Source: JAKLDO01 sp035354435
GTDB lineage: Bacteria > UBP6 > UBA1177
Reading direction: 5' to 3'
Assembly (NCBI GenBank): GCA_035354435.1
Contig: DAOQAY010000136.1
Coordinates: 1-7,634, forward strand
Length of the DNA stretch: 7,634 nt
Position numbers and translations under genes: made by a program
In this document: positions 6,659 to 7,634 of the stretch, piece after piece
How the letters are laid out: every line of letters starts with the position of its first letter
Position numbering within the stretch: the first letter of the stretch is position 1
Notes under the pieces: generated by a model
Database searches by the model: none
What the model was told of the DNA's origin: nothing
The model's input: the letters and a program-made list of their open reading frames with translations, nothing else

Positions 6659-6680
6659 GCCCCTTTTTTTAACATTCGAT

Positions 6681-6685
6681 GGAGG
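6681..6685 (+). promoter_or_regulatory. Ribosome binding site that decides the zinc-ribbon gene start
   Basis: GGAGG is followed by 5 bases (CTCTC) and an in-frame TTG at 6691. The in-frame ATG at 6679 overlaps this site and has only ccc, T run and AACATTCG before it, with no ribosome site. This favours the TTG start, giving residues MLEELKKLKDLQ at the N-terminus. Confidence 0.65.
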
Positions 6686-6690
6686 CTCTC

Positions 6691-7425
6691 TTGCTTGAAG
6701 AATTGAAAAAACTTAAGGATCTTCAGTTACTTGACTCTGAAGCTTTCAAACTCGAAGAAGAACTTGAATCTCTCCCTGAAAAAAATGATTCACTTAATCA
6801 GAAAATCACTGAAATGGAAAGCAAGCTTTCTGAACTGAGGAACGCCATTTCCATTCAGCTAGAAGAAAAACAGAAAAGAGAAGAAATCCTTCACAAGGGA
6901 GAAGACAAGCTGAAGGTTATCACCGGAAAACAGTCTGCCATCAGGAACAAGGAGGAATACAACGCCCTGCTTCGTGAAATAGACAATATCAAAAGATTCA
7001 ACAGAGATCTTAGTGATGAAATTGCCGAAATTGACAAGGAGATCGAATTCAAGAACAACGAACTGAAACTGATCGAAGAAGAAACTGTCAATAAAATCAA
7101 CGAGTTCACCAAGATCATCAAAGACAACGAAAAAAGGATGACCGAACTTGATGTAAACCTTGAAAAAATGATTGCCAAGAGAGATAAGCTTGCAGAGAAC
7201 ATTAAACCTGTAATATATCGTAAATATCAGCGCATACTTGAAAATTCCAACAACGGCAAAGCTATTGCCCTTGCGGAAGACAAAGTGTGTCTCGGATGCA
7301 ATATGACACTTCCTCCAGAACTTTTCAATATGGTTTTAAGAGCCACAAGAATAGAAGTGTGCCCGAACTGCCAGTGTATACTTGTTCCATCGCAGAAACA
7401 GCAGGAAAAACCTGCACCGCAATAG
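6691..7425 (+). CDS. Coiled-coil C4-type zinc ribbon protein (CT398/HP0958-like family)
   Basis: A 244-residue cytoplasmic protein made of a long antiparallel coiled-coil hairpin followed by a zinc ribbon. Residues about 1-175 are charged heptad helices with the family segment ITGKQSAIRNKEEYNALLRE at about 77-96. The zinc ribbon has CLGC (Cys200 and Cys203) and CPNC (Cys224 and Cys227) as ligands, with an extra cysteine at 229; a short polar tail ending PAPQ follows. Relatives are known as nucleic-acid-binding or chaperone-like proteins (HP0958 of Helicobacter acts in flagellar and RNA regulation), but the role here is unknown. The TTG at 6691 is used because GGAGG precedes it at normal distance; an ATG start at 6679 would give 248 residues. 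It begins only 33 bases after the tRNA terminator and ends about 30 bases before rnpB. No convincing promoter is visible. Confidence 0.9.
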   Translation: MLEELKKLKDLQLLDSEAFKLEEELESLPEKNDSLNQKITEMESKLSELRNAISIQLEEKQKREEILHKGEDKLKVITGKQSAIRNKEEYNALLREIDNIKRFNRDLSDEIAEIDKEIEFKNNELKLIEEETVNKINEFTKIIKDNEKRMTELDVNLEKMIAKRDKLAENIKPVIYRKYQRILENSNNGKAIALAEDKVCLGCNMTLPPELFNMVLRATRIEVCPNCQCILVPSQKQQEKPAPQ

Positions 7426-7454
7426 AATTTCCAGATCTTTTAAATTGAGAAAAA

Positions 7455-7634
7455 GCAGCACTTCCAGTCGCTGATCTTATGATCGGAGGAAAGTCCGGAC
7501 TCTACAGGGCAGAAGGCTGGCTAACAGCCAGGAGCAGTGATGCTACGGAAAGTGCAACAGAAAATAAACTACCTGACTCGATCAGGGAAAGGTGAAACGG
7601 CGGGGTAAGGGCCCACCGGGATAGTGGCGACATT
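7455..7634 (+). ncRNA. rnpB: RNase P RNA, 5' part (3' end beyond window)
   Basis: The catalytic RNA that removes tRNA 5' leaders together with RnpA. Universal bacterial blocks are present in order: GGAGGAAAGTCCGGAC (7485-7500, conserved region I and P4 5' half), ACAGGGCAG (7504-7512), the ACGGAAAGTGCAACAG core (7545-7560) and AAATAAACTACC after it. Hairpins GATC-TTAT-GATC (7473-7484), GGCTG-GCTAA-CAGCC (about 7515-7529) and CCTGA-CTCGA-TCAGG (7572-7586) fit. The sequence ends before the 3' conserved region that pairs back to form P4, so the gene is truncated by the window edge, not broken. The exact 5' end is uncertain by several bases. The right-hand region GGTGAAACGGCGGGGTAAG (7591-7609) is also typical. 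Confidence 0.94.

Noticed and set aside
6891..7202. 103-codon minus-strand open frame
   Set aside because: Antisense to the coiled-coil gene; the Ser/Leu-rich product is the expected mirror of Glu/Lys-rich codons.
1..7634. CRISPR array, insertion sequence, phage or defence genes
   Set aside because: No repeated spacers, transposase, integrase, terminal inverted repeats or defence domains are visible; the content is housekeeping and pilus assembly.

Overview
The window carries the assembly cluster of a type IV pilus, a cell-wall synthesis gene, one tRNA and two housekeeping genes. pilQ (cut off by the left edge), pilP, pilO, pilN, pilM and a small helix-turn-helix gene all lie on the minus strand, and murA lies just upstream of them on the same strand. 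The plus strand carries a CAU-anticodon tRNA with its terminator, a coiled-coil C4 zinc-ribbon protein gene, and the 5' two-thirds or so of the RNase P RNA gene, cut off by the right edge.

The organism is a diderm (Gram-negative type) bacterium: it has an outer-membrane secretin (PilQ), a PilP lipoprotein and a peptidoglycan pathway. The DNA is AT-rich. Gene content (pilMNOPQ, and a zinc-ribbon protein next to rnpB) would fit deltaproteobacteria-like lineages, but a Bacteroidetes-type promoter match before murA and an Asp-type MurA leave a deep-branching or uncultured phylum equally possible. I cannot place it more closely from sequence alone.

Layout, left to right: pilQ start to position 1698; pilP 1721-2374; pilO 2364-3023; pilN 3036-3656; pilM 3653-4708; XRE-type regulator 4724-4930; a 136-142 base spacer with two perfect AT-rich palindromes and a weak promoter candidate; murA 5073-6356; a divergent control region 6357-6489 that serves murA leftward and the tRNA rightward; tRNA 6490-6565; intrinsic terminator 6623-6658; zinc-ribbon gene 6691-7425; rnpB from about 7455. 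No gene-free stretch exceeds 300 bases apart from the tRNA-bearing region between murA and the zinc-ribbon gene.

The pil genes are tightly packed (a 4-base ATGA overlap for pilM/pilN, 11 bases for pilO/pilP, gaps of 12-22 bases elsewhere) and almost certainly form one operon headed by the small regulator. PilM is the cytoplasmic actin-like partner, PilN and PilO are the inner-membrane dimer, PilP is the periplasmic lipoprotein link and PilQ is the outer-membrane pore; together they make the trans-envelope alignment complex of the pilus machine. No pilin, motor ATPase or prepilin peptidase gene is in view.

I found no evidence for an undescribed defence, mobile or RNA system. The points most worth a second look are the Asp-for-Cys substitution in the MurA active site, the regulator at the head of the pil operon with nearby palindromes, the probable isoleucine (not methionine) identity of the CAU tRNA, and a TTG start for the zinc-ribbon gene directly behind a strong terminator.
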